A DNA stretch of 64,000 nucleotides from Roseateles terrae (lineage in GTDB: Bacteria; Pseudomonadota; Gammaproteobacteria; Burkholderiales; Burkholderiaceae_C): NCBI RefSeq assembly GCF_014192155.1, contig NZ_JACHXO010000001.1, positions 1,390,069-1,454,068 on the forward strand. Reading direction: 5' to 3'. The position numbers and the translations under genes were made by a program. Positions within the stretch are counted from its first letter, which is position 1; every line of letters begins with the position of its first letter. Below are positions 40,964 through 49,882 of this stretch, piece after piece. Under the pieces are notes generated by a model, which was not told the DNA's origin, did no database searches, and worked only from the letters and a program-made list of their open reading frames with translations.

Positions 40964-41509
40964 ATGACTCAGCCCACCCCTCTCGACATCGTCCAACAAC
41001 TCGTTGCCGCACCGTATCCCGACCGGATCGGAGATGTCCTGCTCTACGGCATCCACGAGAACGACCACAACTTCTTCCGCAACGGTCCGCGCCGCAAGAT
41101 TGCGGTGCTCCACGATGAGAGCGGCGACTTCGAGCAGGACGAGGACCTGACGCCGGACGACCAGATCGATAGGGAACTGGCCAATCGGGACGTCTTCGAG
41201 GCCGTCATGGCCGAACTCTCCGCATGGCTGAGCGACCGCACGCCGCTGACGGATACCTGGCCTGCTGACATGCCGATGTCGAGCGACTTCGATGACGAAG
41301 CGCGGGAGGACGAAGCGCTGGAAGACGGCTCGGGCACCTGGACCGCGTCCTATGAAGGCGGCTACCACGAGGCGGAGATCGACCAACGCGTCGTGTGGGA
41401 CCTGGGGAACGAGTACCTGGTGTTGTTCTGCCAGGAGATGCCGGGCGATGGGAACTTCGTGTGTGCGACGGGTGTGTGCGTCCTGCCCAAGGATGGCGCT
41501 GAGCGCTGA
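40964..41509 (+). CDS. Unknown acidic protein
   Basis: The 181-residue protein is strongly acidic, with DESGDFEQDEDLTPDD and DFDDEAREDEALED, and has no signal or membrane segment. Two Cys pairs near the C-terminus lie in FCQEMPGDGNFVCATGVCVLP. Its start at ATG 40964 follows a G-run (GGGGGGAT) 17-22 bases upstream. The acidity resembles immunity or anti-restriction proteins, but I do not recognise a family, so no function is claimed. Confidence 0.6.
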   Translation: MTQPTPLDIVQQLVAAPYPDRIGDVLLYGIHENDHNFFRNGPRRKIAVLHDESGDFEQDEDLTPDDQIDRELANRDVFEAVMAELSAWLSDRTPLTDTWPADMPMSSDFDDEAREDEALEDGSGTWTASYEGGYHEAEIDQRVVWDLGNEYLVLFCQEMPGDGNFVCATGVCVLPKDGAER

Positions 41510-41523
41510 ATCGGTTCAACCGT

Positions 41524-41790
41524 TCAGGGTGAGTTCGCCGGACGCATACCCATGACCGCCGTCATCAAGGGGAGCACGACCATGCTTCCCATACCGGTGA
41601 TGGCGCGCGTCAGCGCCTCGCCGCCCGCTTGCGTGACCCGCCAGTGCTGTGCCCACACCAGGACCCACGCATCGACGGGCTGCGTCTCGGTCTCGAGCAT
41701 CTTCGAAGTGAGTAGCGCGAAGCCCGCCAACATCACCGCCGCGAGTAGTACGAGCGCGTGACGTGCCATCAAACCTCGCATAGCGTTCAT
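41524..41790 (-). pseudogene. Truncated PAP2-family phosphatase gene
   Basis: The 88-residue product has one membrane helix (ALVLLAAVMLAGFALLTS), then DAWVLVWAQHWRVTQAGGEALTRAITGMGSM, the N-terminal pattern of membrane PAP2 lipid phosphatases. It stops before the catalytic KxxxxxxRP, PSGH and SRxxxxxHxxxD motifs. The frame simply ends, so this is a remnant or a very short derivative. A start at ATG 41790 follows a GGGGGGCC run. Confidence 0.6.
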
Positions 41791-41899
41791 AAGGCCCCCC
41801 CGAGGCGCGGAGAGTTGCTGAGAAGGTGTCCACATGGCCGCACTATCGGAGCAGGCACCTTAAGCGTAAGCGTCCGGCGAACCCATCTGGCGCTACTCG

Positions 41900-42145
41900 T
41901 TAAATTGGTGCAGCGGCTTCAACCCAGATGATCTGTTGAGAGTGGTGCTCATCGATGGTGCCGATGGCATCGGCGACCAGAACCCGGTCGCCAAGTTCGT
42001 CGATGAACCGGGCCAGGTTCAGGTGCTTCATCGTGGCGTAGTCAACCTCGGTGATCGCATCGCTGCCGCACCAGACGGCGTCATCTGCAGTAGCGGCGCG
42101 AAGTGCATTGGCCAGGCCGGTAGGCGTGATTGCGAGGAAGACCAT
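41900..42145 (-). CDS. Small protein of unknown function
   Basis: The 81-residue frame reads MVFLAITPTGLANALRAATADDAVWCGSDAITEVDYATM and ends in IDEHHSQQIIWVEAA. It looks like a coherent small globular protein. Its 3' neighbours are IS66 and PAP2 remnants on the same strand. I recall similar short proteins in betaproteobacteria but no function. The boundary to the IS66 remnant is at about 42146. Confidence 0.5.
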   Translation of the reverse strand: MVFLAITPTGLANALRAATADDAVWCGSDAITEVDYATMKHLNLARFIDELGDRVLVADAIGTIDEHHSQQIIWVEAAAPI

Positions 42146-42174
42146 TGAATGTGCCGATGTCGAGGTGATGCTGG

Positions 42175-42369
42175 CTACGCAGTTCGCCAGCGGTGCGGCA
42201 GCAACTCGTCGATGGGACTGTCCGGCTGCGTGCGTCGATTGGCAAAGAGGTAGGCGGTGTGCGGATGAGCCGCGCCGAAGACCTTAACCACGCGGGCGAG
42301 CGCGGTCTCGGTGCCGGCCCGCATATCGAGCGGCTCGACCGCCATCCACACGGCGTCGATGCGGATCAA
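42175..42369 (-). pseudogene. IS66 family tnpB remnant
   Basis: From TTG 42369 the frame reads IRIDAVWMAVEPLDMRAGTETAL and FGAAHPHTAYLFANRR, the N-terminal half of IS66 TnpB. After NRR the sequence departs from the family and stops within 20 codons. The 3' half, and with it the rest of the element including the DDE transposase gene tnpC, is missing. Confidence 0.8.
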
Positions 42370-42698
42370 AGCAGCAGCTCTCGGGTCCAGGCGGCGAACT
42401 CGGCCGCTGCCGAGGTCGGCCAGTGGATCGTCAGGACGATGGCGCCTCGGCGCAACTTCACATGGATGTCGGTGCTGGGGACCGGGGCCGGCGCCACTGG
42501 CGGCGAGGCAAGCGACACCGGAACAAAGCCGCTTGAGATTACGTGCACCGCTGGCTTGCCTACGCGCACCAACTGCCGCCACCGATGAACGACATTGGCA
42601 TTGATGCCGTGAGCCAGCGCCACCTTCGCAACCGAACTGCCCGGCGCATCACATTCGGCAAGCACTTGCGCCTTCAGCGCCTAGTCATACGTCCGCCG
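42366..42698 (-). pseudogene. IS66 family tnpA with nonsense codon
   Basis: The frame reads LKAQVLAECDAPGSSVAKVALAHGINANVVHRWRQ, and the DNA-binding part and C-terminus (HWPTSAAAEFAAWTRELL) match IS66 TnpA. An in-frame TAG (42683-42681) interrupts the N-terminal RRTYD-ALKAQV region. The gene has lost its start and ends at about 42698 against phage-like sequence. It overlaps tnpB by four bases, as in intact IS66 elements. Confidence 0.8.
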
Positions 42699-42864
42699 CG
42701 TCGCCACCGAAGGCGCCACCACCGACGGCCGCACCATCCAGCGTGAATGGCTGGTCCAGGCGGCGAAGAACTACGACCCCAAGACCTTCACCGCGCTCGT
42801 GAACATCGAGCACATCCGCAGCGCCCGTCCCAACAGCAACTTCCGCAACTATGGGAAGATCACC
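42688..42864 (+). pseudogene. Fragment of P2-like phage capsid scaffold gene (gpO)
   Basis: The plus frame reads RRVATEGATTDGRTIQREW, VQAAKNYDPKTFTALVNIEH and FRNYGKIT, matching the N-terminal part of the P2-family capsid scaffolding/protease protein GpO. Similarity fades after about 42864 and no other phage gene is near. It joins the IS66 remnant head-on. Confidence 0.75.
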
Positions 42865-42914
42865 GGGGGAGACCTGAGCGGCAAGCCCTTTCCCAACCGC
42901 TCCCCCACAGACAT

Positions 42915-42948
42915 AAAAAAACCCCAGCCGCTCACACGCACTGGGGTT
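42915..42948 (-). terminator. Terminator of icd
   Basis: AACCCCAG (42920-42927) pairs with CTGGGGTT (42941-42948). On the minus strand a run of seven T follows (A 42915-42921), 36 bases after the icd stop. Confidence 0.9.
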
Positions 42949-42983
42949 CTTGCTGAAGCCCGGCATCGCCAGGCTCTTCGAGA

Positions 42984-44237
42984 TTACATATTCTCGATCA
43001 TCACCTGCCCAAAGCCAGAGCACGACACTTGCGTGGCGCCGTCCAGCAGGCGGGCGAAGTCATACGTGACCTTCTTCGACAGGATCGACTTCTCGATCGA
43101 CGAGATGATCAGGTCTGCCGCTTCCGTCCAGCCCATGTGACGCAGCATCATTTCAGCCGACAGGATCTCGGAACCGGGGTTCACATAGTCCTTGCCAGCG
43201 TACTTCGGTGCGGTGCCGTGGGTGGCTTCGAACATGGCGACGGAGTCGCTCAGGTTCGCACCCGGGGCGATACCGATGCCGCCGACCTGTGCGGCCAGAG
43301 CGTCGGAGATGTAGTCGCCATTCAGGTTCAGCGTGGCCACCACCGAGTACTCGGCGGGGCGCAGCAGGATCTGCTGCAGGAACGCATCAGCGATGCTGTC
43401 CTTCACCACGATGTCCTTGCCGGTCTTCGGGTTCTTGAACTTGCACCACGGGCCGCCGTCGATCAGCTCAGCACCGAATTCCTTCTGGGCCAGGGCATAG
43501 GCCCAGTCACGGAAGCCACCTTCGGTGAACTTCATGATGTTGCCCTTGTGCACGATGGTCACGCTGGGCTTGTCATTGTCGATGGCGTACTGGATGGCCT
43601 TGCGCACCAGACGCTCCGTGCCCTCGCGCGACACCGGCTTCACGCCAATGCCCGACGTTTCCGGGAAACGGATCTTCTTGACGCCGAACTCTTCCTGCAG
43701 GAACTTGATCAGCTTCTTGGCCTTGTCCGACTCGGCTTCGAATTCGATGCCGGCGTAGATGTCTTCCGAGTTCTCGCGGAAGATGACCATGTCGGTCTTC
43801 TGGGGTTCCTTCACCGGAGAAGGAACGCCATTGAACCAGCGCACCGGGCGCAGGCAGACGTACAGGTCCAGTTCCTGGCGCAGGGCCACGTTCAGCGAGC
43901 GGATGCCACCACCGACGGGGGTGGTCAGCGGGCCCTTGATGGAGACGACGAAATCCTTCAGGACCTTCAGGGTCTCTTCCGGCAGCCAGACGTCCGGACC
44001 GTACACCTTGGTGGACTTCTCACCGGCGTAGATCTCCATCCAGTGGATCTTCTTGGCGCCGCCGTAGGCCTTGGCCACGGCTGCGTCCACCACCTTGATC
44101 ATCACGGGGGTGATGTCAAAACCGGTGCCGTCACCCTCGATGAACGGGATGATGGGGTTGTTGGGAACGTTGAGCGAGAAGTCGGCGTTGACCGTAATCT
44201 TCTGCCCGCCCTCGGGCACCTTGATGTGCTGGTACAT
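42984..44237 (-). CDS. icd: NADP-dependent isocitrate dehydrogenase
   Basis: The 417-residue enzyme turns isocitrate into 2-oxoglutarate in the TCA cycle, yielding NADPH. Features seen are [17 protein letters not shown], the substrate loop [23 protein letters not shown], the phosphorylatable-Ser region [28 protein letters not shown], and NADP-binding [25 protein letters not shown] 44237 has GGAG eight bases upstream, and the length matches E. coli Icd. It is monocistronic, between the phage remnant and the cbb3 locus. Confidence 0.98.
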   Translation of the reverse strand: MYQHIKVPEGGQKITVNADFSLNVPNNPIIPFIEGDGTGFDITPVMIKVVDAAVAKAYGGAKKIHWMEIYAGEKSTKVYGPDVWLPEETLKVLKDFVVSIKGPLTTPVGGGIRSLNVALRQELDLYVCLRPVRWFNGVPSPVKEPQKTDMVIFRENSEDIYAGIEFEAESDKAKKLIKFLQEEFGVKKIRFPETSGIGVKPVSREGTERLVRKAIQYAIDNDKPSVTIVHKGNIMKFTEGGFRDWAYALAQKEFGAELIDGGPWCKFKNPKTGKDIVVKDSIADAFLQQILLRPAEYSVVATLNLNGDYISDALAAQVGGIGIAPGANLSDSVAMFEATHGTAPKYAGKDYVNPGSEILSAEMMLRHMGWTEAADLIISSIEKSILSKKVTYDFARLLDGATQVSCSGFGQVMIENM

Positions 44238-44332
44238 GGAGTCGTCTCCGCGAATCGCGTGGTGGGGGTGATTAACCGGAAGCGCCGATTCTATGACAGC
44301 AGCCGCCCTGCTGCCGGATCGATCGGATGGCC

Positions 44333-45067
44333 TTAACCGCAATACGCGCGGATCTGGACCCACAGGCCGTGGCCCAGCGCCCACAGGGCCGCCGCGCTCA
44401 GCAAAAGACCCGACAGCCGTGTCGCCCAGCGAAGGCCGTCTGCACCCGGATTGGGGGGCATCCGTCCTTCCAGGTGGATCACCGACACCCCCGCAGGCGC
44501 CGGTCGCGTCTGTGCCAGGCGCCGAAGCAGCCAAGGCGCCGCCCAGAGGCCGGGCGACGATCCGATGGCAAAGGCCGCCATGACCATGGCCCCCGTGACT
44601 GGGCCGGTGGCCAGGGTAGCCACCATCAAGGCCGACTGCAGCAACCCGCAGGGCCAGGCCACCCAGGCCAGGCCCGCAGCAGCGGATCGCCCGCGAACGG
44701 AAGGGTGGGAGGCCCCGCCGGATGGCAGAAGCGACGGTGTACGGCTCAGGCGGCGCTGCATCCACAGCGGCTGCTCCCCCCGCCACAGCAGCCACAGGCC
44801 CAGCGCCAGCACCGCCAGGTGCAGGGCCAGCCACACCGGCTTGAGCCATGCAGCCGCCTGCTCCCATTGCCAGAGCAGTCCGATGCTGGACGCTGCCACC
44901 GCGCCCGCCAGCGAATAACTGACCAGACGCCCGCCATGGAACAAGGCCGCTGAGGCGCCCTGCCCGCCCGTGACCGCCGCGCACGGCGCGGCGCACATCG
45001 ACACGCAATGGACGCTCCCCGCCATCCCCATCAGGAAAGCGGAGCCCATGAGTGCCAGTTCAAGCAT
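44333..45067 (-). CDS. TauE/SafE-family membrane protein of the cbb3 locus
   Basis: The 244-residue protein has six or seven membrane helices. The first has [25 protein letters not shown] with Cys residues and His as possible metal or redox ligands. Another stretch, [25 protein letters not shown], also matches the cytochrome-biogenesis-like SafE group. Members often lie at the end of cbb3 clusters, suggesting a role in copper or haem handling. It starts 24 bases after hemN. The role is inferred from context. Confidence 0.85.
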   Translation of the reverse strand: MLELALMGSAFLMGMAGSVHCVSMCAAPCAAVTGGQGASAALFHGGRLVSYSLAGAVAASSIGLLWQWEQAAAWLKPVWLALHLAVLALGLWLLWRGEQPLWMQRRLSRTPSLLPSGGASHPSVRGRSAAAGLAWVAWPCGLLQSALMVATLATGPVTGAMVMAAFAIGSSPGLWAAPWLLRRLAQTRPAPAGVSVIHLEGRMPPNPGADGLRWATRLSGLLLSAAALWALGHGLWVQIRAYCG

Positions 45068-45091
45068 GGCGATGCGCCGGGCCCTGCGGCC

Positions 45092-46720
45092 TCACAAAAT
45101 GCGCGAAAAGCGCACAGGCGCCTCGTCCGGCTGCAAGATGCGGGGACGGCGGAAGTACTGATCGAACACCATTGCGACGGCGCGAACGAAGTACCAGCCC
45201 AGAGGCGTCACATCGATGAGGTGGTCGTGCACCGTGACGAGGCCGTCGCGCTCCAGTTGCGCCAGACGTTCCAGTTCGGCGCTGTATTCCTGCGCGAAGG
45301 ACAGGCCGTGGTCGCGCTCGAAATGCTGCATGTCCAGGCGGCCCTGGCACATCAGCGTCATGATGATGTCGCGGCGGCGCAGGTCGTTGTCATCCAGCGT
45401 CATCCCACGCTCCACCGGCAGTCGGCCGGCTGACAGCGCTTCTTCATAGGTGCTGAGATCCTTGGCGTTTTGCGAATAGTGGGCGCCGATGCGCGAAATC
45501 GCCGACACACCCAGCGCAATCAGGTCCCGGTCCGGCTGGGTGCTGTAGCCCTGGAAATTCCGCTGCAGGCGCCCTTCCCGCTTGGCCACGGCCAGCGAGT
45601 CCTCCGGCAGCGCAAAGTGGTCCATGCCGATGTAGCTGTAGCCCTCGCCCATCAGACCGCTCAGCGCGTGGGAAAGCATCTGCAGCTTGTCGCCAGCCGT
45701 GGGCAGGGCTTCGCTGTCGATGCGGCGCTGCGGCTTGAACCGCTCGGGCAGGTGCGCATAGCCATACAGCGCGATGCGGTCCGGACGCAGCGCAGACACC
45801 TGGGCGATGGTGCGGGCGAACGACGCAGAGGTCTGCTTCGGCAGGCCATAAATCAGATCTGCGTTGATCGACTGGAAGCCCAGCGCGCGGGCGCTTTGCA
45901 TCAGCGCCGCCACGCTTTCGAAGGACTGCTCGCGGTGTACCGCGCGTTGCACGTCGGGGTCGAAATCCTGGATACCCAGGCTCAGGCGGTTGAAGCCCAT
46001 CTGCCGCAGAGCCGCCAGCCGGGTCGCGTCGACGGTGCGTGGGTCCACTTCGATGGAAACCTCGGCGTCGTCCGTCAGCTCGAACTGGCTGCGCAGCAAC
46101 TCCATCAGGCGGGCGAGTTCATCGTCGGAAAGGAAGGTCGGGGAGCCGCCCCCCAGGTGCAACTGGCTGGCCGGCGTGTCGGCAGGCAGATGCTCGGCGA
46201 TCAGCGCCAGCTCGGACTTCAGCTTCTCCAGATAGGGGGCGCCTCGGTCATGGTGCTTGGTGATGACCTTGTTGCAGGCGCAGTAGTAGCAGACCGATTC
46301 ACAGAACGGGATGTGCACATAGAGCGACACCGGCTCTTCGCGACGCGCCGACAGGGCACGCTCCTTGAGCGCTTCAACGAGGCCGTCGGCGGTGTAGCGG
46401 TCGGAGAAACGGTCAGCGGTGGGATAGGAGGTGTAGCGGGGGCCGGCGACGTCGAAACGTCGCAGGAGGTCGGCGTCCACCAGGCTGCGGGAGCCGGCGT
46501 GATGCGGATGCCCGGCGTGCTCGTGCTCGTGGTCTTCGGCATGGGCATGGGCATGGGTGTGGGTGTGGTCATGGTGGCCCGCGCCCTTCCCTTGGCCACT
46601 GCACCCGCACCGGTTCGTGCAGGACTCGCCACAGCCGTGCGACCGTTCATGAGAACCCTGGTGCGCCTCGACCTGCTCACCCGCGTGGGTGGAGACATTG
46701 TCAGCCATCGTCGTGCCCAT
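45092..46720 (-). CDS. hemN: Oxygen-independent coproporphyrinogen III dehydrogenase, His-rich N-terminus
   Basis: The 542-residue radical-SAM enzyme makes protoporphyrinogen IX without oxygen, supplying haem at low oxygen. The [4Fe-4S] motif CESVCYYCACNK is present, as are HLGGGSPTFLSDDEL and the GLPKQTSASF strand. The first ~75 residues are unusual: CGESCTNRCGC followed by a stretch of alternating His (THTHAHAHAEDHEHEH). This is typical of metal-binding tails, not of HemN. ATG 46720 has AGGAG seven bases upstream. It starts one base after the FixH-like gene. Confidence 0.95.
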   Translation of the reverse strand: MGTTMADNVSTHAGEQVEAHQGSHERSHGCGESCTNRCGCSGQGKGAGHHDHTHTHAHAHAEDHEHEHAGHPHHAGSRSLVDADLLRRFDVAGPRYTSYPTADRFSDRYTADGLVEALKERALSARREEPVSLYVHIPFCESVCYYCACNKVITKHHDRGAPYLEKLKSELALIAEHLPADTPASQLHLGGGSPTFLSDDELARLMELLRSQFELTDDAEVSIEVDPRTVDATRLAALRQMGFNRLSLGIQDFDPDVQRAVHREQSFESVAALMQSARALGFQSINADLIYGLPKQTSASFARTIAQVSALRPDRIALYGYAHLPERFKPQRRIDSEALPTAGDKLQMLSHALSGLMGEGYSYIGMDHFALPEDSLAVAKREGRLQRNFQGYSTQPDRDLIALGVSAISRIGAHYSQNAKDLSTYEEALSAGRLPVERGMTLDDNDLRRRDIIMTLMCQGRLDMQHFERDHGLSFAQEYSAELERLAQLERDGLVTVHDHLIDVTPLGWYFVRAVAMVFDQYFRRPRILQPDEAPVRFSRIL

Positions 46721-46721
46721 C

Positions 46722-47225
46722 TCAGTGCTCCTTCCCGCCCGTGGCGGCGTGATTGCGGGCGCGCATCGCAGGCTGCAGCGCGGGATCATCGACCGACGCG
46801 GCCTTGGCCGTCACGCTCGCGCCAATAGCGCCATTCGCACCGTTCACCCCGGAGGTGCCGCCGGTTGCACCGGTCCCATGGGTACCGAATGAAGCCGTCT
46901 GTGCCCGCGCAGCGTCTTCCGTGCCCGCATCTTCCGCCGACACACGCGCGGACCCCGCCTGATTGCCATGCTCCACCACCGGATCCGCATGCCGGACCGC
47001 GAGGGTCAAGGTGATGAAACTCGCCACCACCACCAGCGAGGGGCCGCCCACCACCAGCCACATCATCGGATGTCGCCACCAGGGGCCGGTGGACCCGCCC
47101 GTGCCTGCGCCCGCCAGGGTCGCGGCGGCCGCAGCCGATGAGGCGCGAGCCTGAGAGGCGATCGTTGCGCCAGTCGCGTGGGTCGCGGCGGTCGCGGCAT
47201 CGGCAGCAGTTGCGGCGTTGGACAT
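46722..47225 (-). CDS. FixH-like cbb3 assembly protein with low-complexity insert
   Basis: The 167-residue protein has one membrane helix (WWRHPMMWLVVGGPSLVVVASFITLTLAV) followed by RHADPVV, and ends LQPAMRARNHAAT, like the short FixH/CcoH proteins beside ccoG. Both flanks are low in complexity: an Ala/Thr-rich N-terminus and a Gly/Thr/Asn insert before the tail. FixH helps mature cbb3 oxidase. The divergence makes the gene symbol uncertain. Confidence 0.75.
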   Translation of the reverse strand: MSNAATAADAATAATHATGATIASQARASSAAAAATLAGAGTGGSTGPWWRHPMMWLVVGGPSLVVVASFITLTLAVRHADPVVEHGNQAGSARVSAEDAGTEDAARAQTASFGTHGTGATGGTSGVNGANGAIGASVTAKAASVDDPALQPAMRARNHAATGGKEH

Positions 47226-47236
47226 GAGGAACTCCT

Positions 47237-48673
47237 TCAACGGGGAATGACGAAGGTCGACTTCTCGACCAGCACCCGGCCCGGCGCGCCATCCGGCGCC
47301 ACCTGCTGGATGCGGAATTGCATGGGATGCGCACCGGCGTTGAGCTGACCGGCCGTCTCCGGCGGCACCCGCAGGGCCACCGTCACCCAGCGGGCTTCGG
47401 CAGGCGCGAGCGACTGCACTGCAGGCGGGCCGCTAAAGGCCAGCGTGTCGATGCCGCTGATATCCAGTCGCAGCCGGAGCGTGTCGCCACTAGCGTTCAT
47501 CAGCTGCAGGCGATAGACGTTCTCGATGTAGCCGTCTTCCACCTGTCGGGCGAGCGCTGCCCGGTCCCGCACGACGTCCGCGCGGAACGGCAGGCGGGTG
47601 GCCAGGCTCCACACCATGGCGGCCGAGAGCAGCAGCAGGATGCTGGTGTAGATCAGCACCCGGGGCCGCAGCACGCGTCGCCATTGCTGCGCGCTGGTCC
47701 AGCCCTTCTGGATGCCGTTCTGGGTGGCATAACGGATGAGGCCTCGCGGATAGTCGAAGCTGTCCATCACGCCATTGCAGGCGTCGATGCAGGCCGCGCA
47801 GCCGATGCATTCATATTGCAGGCCGTCGCGGATGTCGATGCCGGTCGGGCACACCTGCACGCATTGCTTGCAATCCACACAGCTGCCCACACTCGCGGAC
47901 GACAGATCGGCCACGGCCAGCTTCTTGGAGCGCGGGCCGCGGGGCTCGCCGCGAGCCGTGTCGTAGCTGATGACCAGCGTGTCCTTGTCGAACATCGCGC
48001 TCTGGAAGCGCGCATACGGACACATGTATTTGCAGACCTGTTCCCGCAGGAAGCCGGCATTGCCATAGGTGGCCAGCGAATAGAACAGGATCCAGAAGGT
48101 CTGCCAGCCGCCGAGCAGCCCCTGCAGCGTGGCATCACCCAGCGTGCGGATCGGCGTGAAGTAGCCGACGAAGGTAAAACCGGTCCAGAGGGACACCGCC
48201 AGCCAGCCGCCATGCTTGGCGGACTTGCGCAGCACCTTTTCCAGGCTCCAGTCGGCGCGGTCCAGACGGATGCGGGCGCCACGGTCCCCTTCGGTGTGAC
48301 GCTCGATCCAGAGGAAGATTTCGGTGTAGACCGTCTGCGGGCAGGCATAACCGCACCACAGACGCCCCGCCACCGCAGTGAAGAGGAACAGCGCATAGGC
48401 CGAGATCAGCAGCAGCGCGGTCAGGTAGACCAGGTCCTGCGGATACAGCACCAGGTCGAAGATGAAGAAGCGCCGGGCTTCCAGGTCGAACAGCACGGCC
48501 TGGCGGCCGTTCCAGTTCCACCAGGGCATCCCGTAGAACACCGCCTGGGTGAGGAACACCAGGGCCCAGCGCCAGACGGCAAACCAGCCGTGCACGGCGC
48601 GGGGATAGATCTTGGGCTGCGCCGCATACAGCGACACGGTCTTGAGCTCTGGCTCCGCAAGCGGTTTGTTCAT
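47237..48673 (-). CDS. ccoG: cbb3 oxidase assembly protein CcoG (FixG), copper reductase
   Basis: The 478-residue membrane protein has four or five helices and two ferredoxin-type clusters, CVDCKQCVQVCP and CIGCAACIDACN. A third motif CGYACPQTVYTEIF lies in the membrane part. A C-terminal Ig-like periplasmic domain (from about 365) follows the last helix. It is thought to reduce Cu(II) for CuB assembly. It is downstream of ccoP with a 55-base gap. Confidence 0.97.
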   Translation of the reverse strand: MNKPLAEPELKTVSLYAAQPKIYPRAVHGWFAVWRWALVFLTQAVFYGMPWWNWNGRQAVLFDLEARRFFIFDLVLYPQDLVYLTALLLISAYALFLFTAVAGRLWCGYACPQTVYTEIFLWIERHTEGDRGARIRLDRADWSLEKVLRKSAKHGGWLAVSLWTGFTFVGYFTPIRTLGDATLQGLLGGWQTFWILFYSLATYGNAGFLREQVCKYMCPYARFQSAMFDKDTLVISYDTARGEPRGPRSKKLAVADLSSASVGSCVDCKQCVQVCPTGIDIRDGLQYECIGCAACIDACNGVMDSFDYPRGLIRYATQNGIQKGWTSAQQWRRVLRPRVLIYTSILLLLSAAMVWSLATRLPFRADVVRDRAALARQVEDGYIENVYRLQLMNASGDTLRLRLDISGIDTLAFSGPPAVQSLAPAEARWVTVALRVPPETAGQLNAGAHPMQFRIQQVAPDGAPGRVLVEKSTFVIPR

Positions 48674-48728
48674 GGGGACGGTCGCTTTACTTCTACTGCT
48701 ACTGCTGAGGGCGCATTCGCGCCTGGGA

Positions 48729-49703
48729 TCAGGGCTTGACTGCGGCAGCCACAGTGGCACCGCCGCTGAGGCCCGATCCGGTGCCGGAGGCGTCCGCCGT
48801 GATCGACGCGGTGTGAGACTTGCCCCACACATACGCCGCCAGCACGCGGATCTGATCCGCGCTCAGACGCGAGCCGTGCTCCGGCATCACGTTGTGCTTG
48901 CCGTTGTTGACCATGGCGACGATGGCGGCCTCACCCCAGCCGTGCAGCCAGATCTTGTCGGTCAGGTTGGGAGCACCCAGCGCCTGGTTGCCCTTGCCGT
49001 CCATGCCGTGGCAGGCGGCGCAGGCCGCAAACTTGGGCTTGCCCAGCGCGGCGGCGATGGAGTTGTGCGGGCTGCCGGAGAGGCTCAGCACATAGTTGGC
49101 CACGTTGCGCACGTCCTCGGGCGAACCGACCGCCGCGGCCATCGGGGGCATCATGCCCTGGCGGCCTTCGGTGATCGTCTGGATGATGGTGGCGGGGTCG
49201 CCGCCATACAGCCAGTCGTTGTCGGTCAGGTTGGGGAAGCCCTTGGAGCCCTTGGCGTCGGCGCCATGGCACTGGGCGCAGTTGTTGGCAAACAGGCGTT
49301 CACCGATGCCCTGCGCCTGCGAGTCGCGGGCCAGGGTCTCCACCGGCATGCTCTCGAAGCGGGCGTAGACCTGATGCATCGCCTTCTGTGCCTTGGCCTG
49401 CTCGTCCTGGTACTGGCCTTCACTGCTCCAGCCCAGCGTGCCGGAGTAGCTGCCCAAACCCGGATACAGCGCCAGGTAGATGCCGGCGATGACGATGGTC
49501 AGGACGAACAGGCCCATCCACCAGCGCGGCAGCGGGTTGTTCATTTCCCGGATGTCTTCGTCCCAGACGTGACCGGTCGTGTCGTCCTTGGCCATGACAC
49601 GGCGGCGGCTGGCGATGATCAGCAGGGCGACGCAGAACACCAGCCCGCCGATCGTGCCGGCCATGATGAAGATGGACCATCCATTCGAAAAGAAATCACT
49701 CAT
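48729..49703 (-). CDS. ccoP: cbb3 oxidase dihaem subunit CcoP
   Basis: The 324-residue subunit passes electrons to CcoO/CcoN. It has two N-terminal membrane helices (about 9-31 and 62-82) and two c-type haem sites, NCAQCH and ACAACH. Likely axial Met ligands occur in GMMPPM and HNVMPEH. A Ser/Gly/Ala tail of about 30 residues follows. Its ATG overlaps the end of ccoQ by eight bases. Confidence 0.97.
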   Translation of the reverse strand: MSDFFSNGWSIFIMAGTIGGLVFCVALLIIASRRRVMAKDDTTGHVWDEDIREMNNPLPRWWMGLFVLTIVIAGIYLALYPGLGSYSGTLGWSSEGQYQDEQAKAQKAMHQVYARFESMPVETLARDSQAQGIGERLFANNCAQCHGADAKGSKGFPNLTDNDWLYGGDPATIIQTITEGRQGMMPPMAAAVGSPEDVRNVANYVLSLSGSPHNSIAAALGKPKFAACAACHGMDGKGNQALGAPNLTDKIWLHGWGEAAIVAMVNNGKHNVMPEHGSRLSADQIRVLAAYVWGKSHTASITADASGTGSGLSGGATVAAAVKP

Positions 49704-49872
49704 GGCGAACTCCCTCCGGCATCTGCTCGTCGCCCAGGAAGGGCAACTGGGCCAGAGCCTGCAGTTCTTGTTTGTTGCGCTTGGCGTAGGCCCAGGCCAC
49801 GATGGCCAGGAACATCACGAAGGACAGCAGCGTCACCGCTGCGCGGACGAGGTTGAGATCAAGACTGTCCAT
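49696..49872 (-). CDS. ccoQ: cbb3 oxidase small subunit CcoQ
   Basis: The 58-residue protein has one membrane helix (AAVTLLSFVMFLAIVAWAYA) and a charged tail (KRNKQELQALAQLPFLGDEQ), typical of CcoQ, which stabilises the complex. It runs from ATG 49872 to TGA 49696. It sits between ccoO and ccoP, ten bases after the ccoO stop. It is too short for simple gene-finding cut-offs, so it may be missed elsewhere. Confidence 0.95.
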   Translation of the reverse strand: MDSLDLNLVRAAVTLLSFVMFLAIVAWAYAKRNKQELQALAQLPFLGDEQMPEGVRHE

Positions 49873-49882
49873 GGCGGTCTCC

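Noticed and set aside
44333-45067. Sulfite exporter function for the TauE/SafE protein
   Set aside because: The position in the cbb3 cluster and Cys/His motif fit metal or redox handling better; the family name alone does not show sulfite export.
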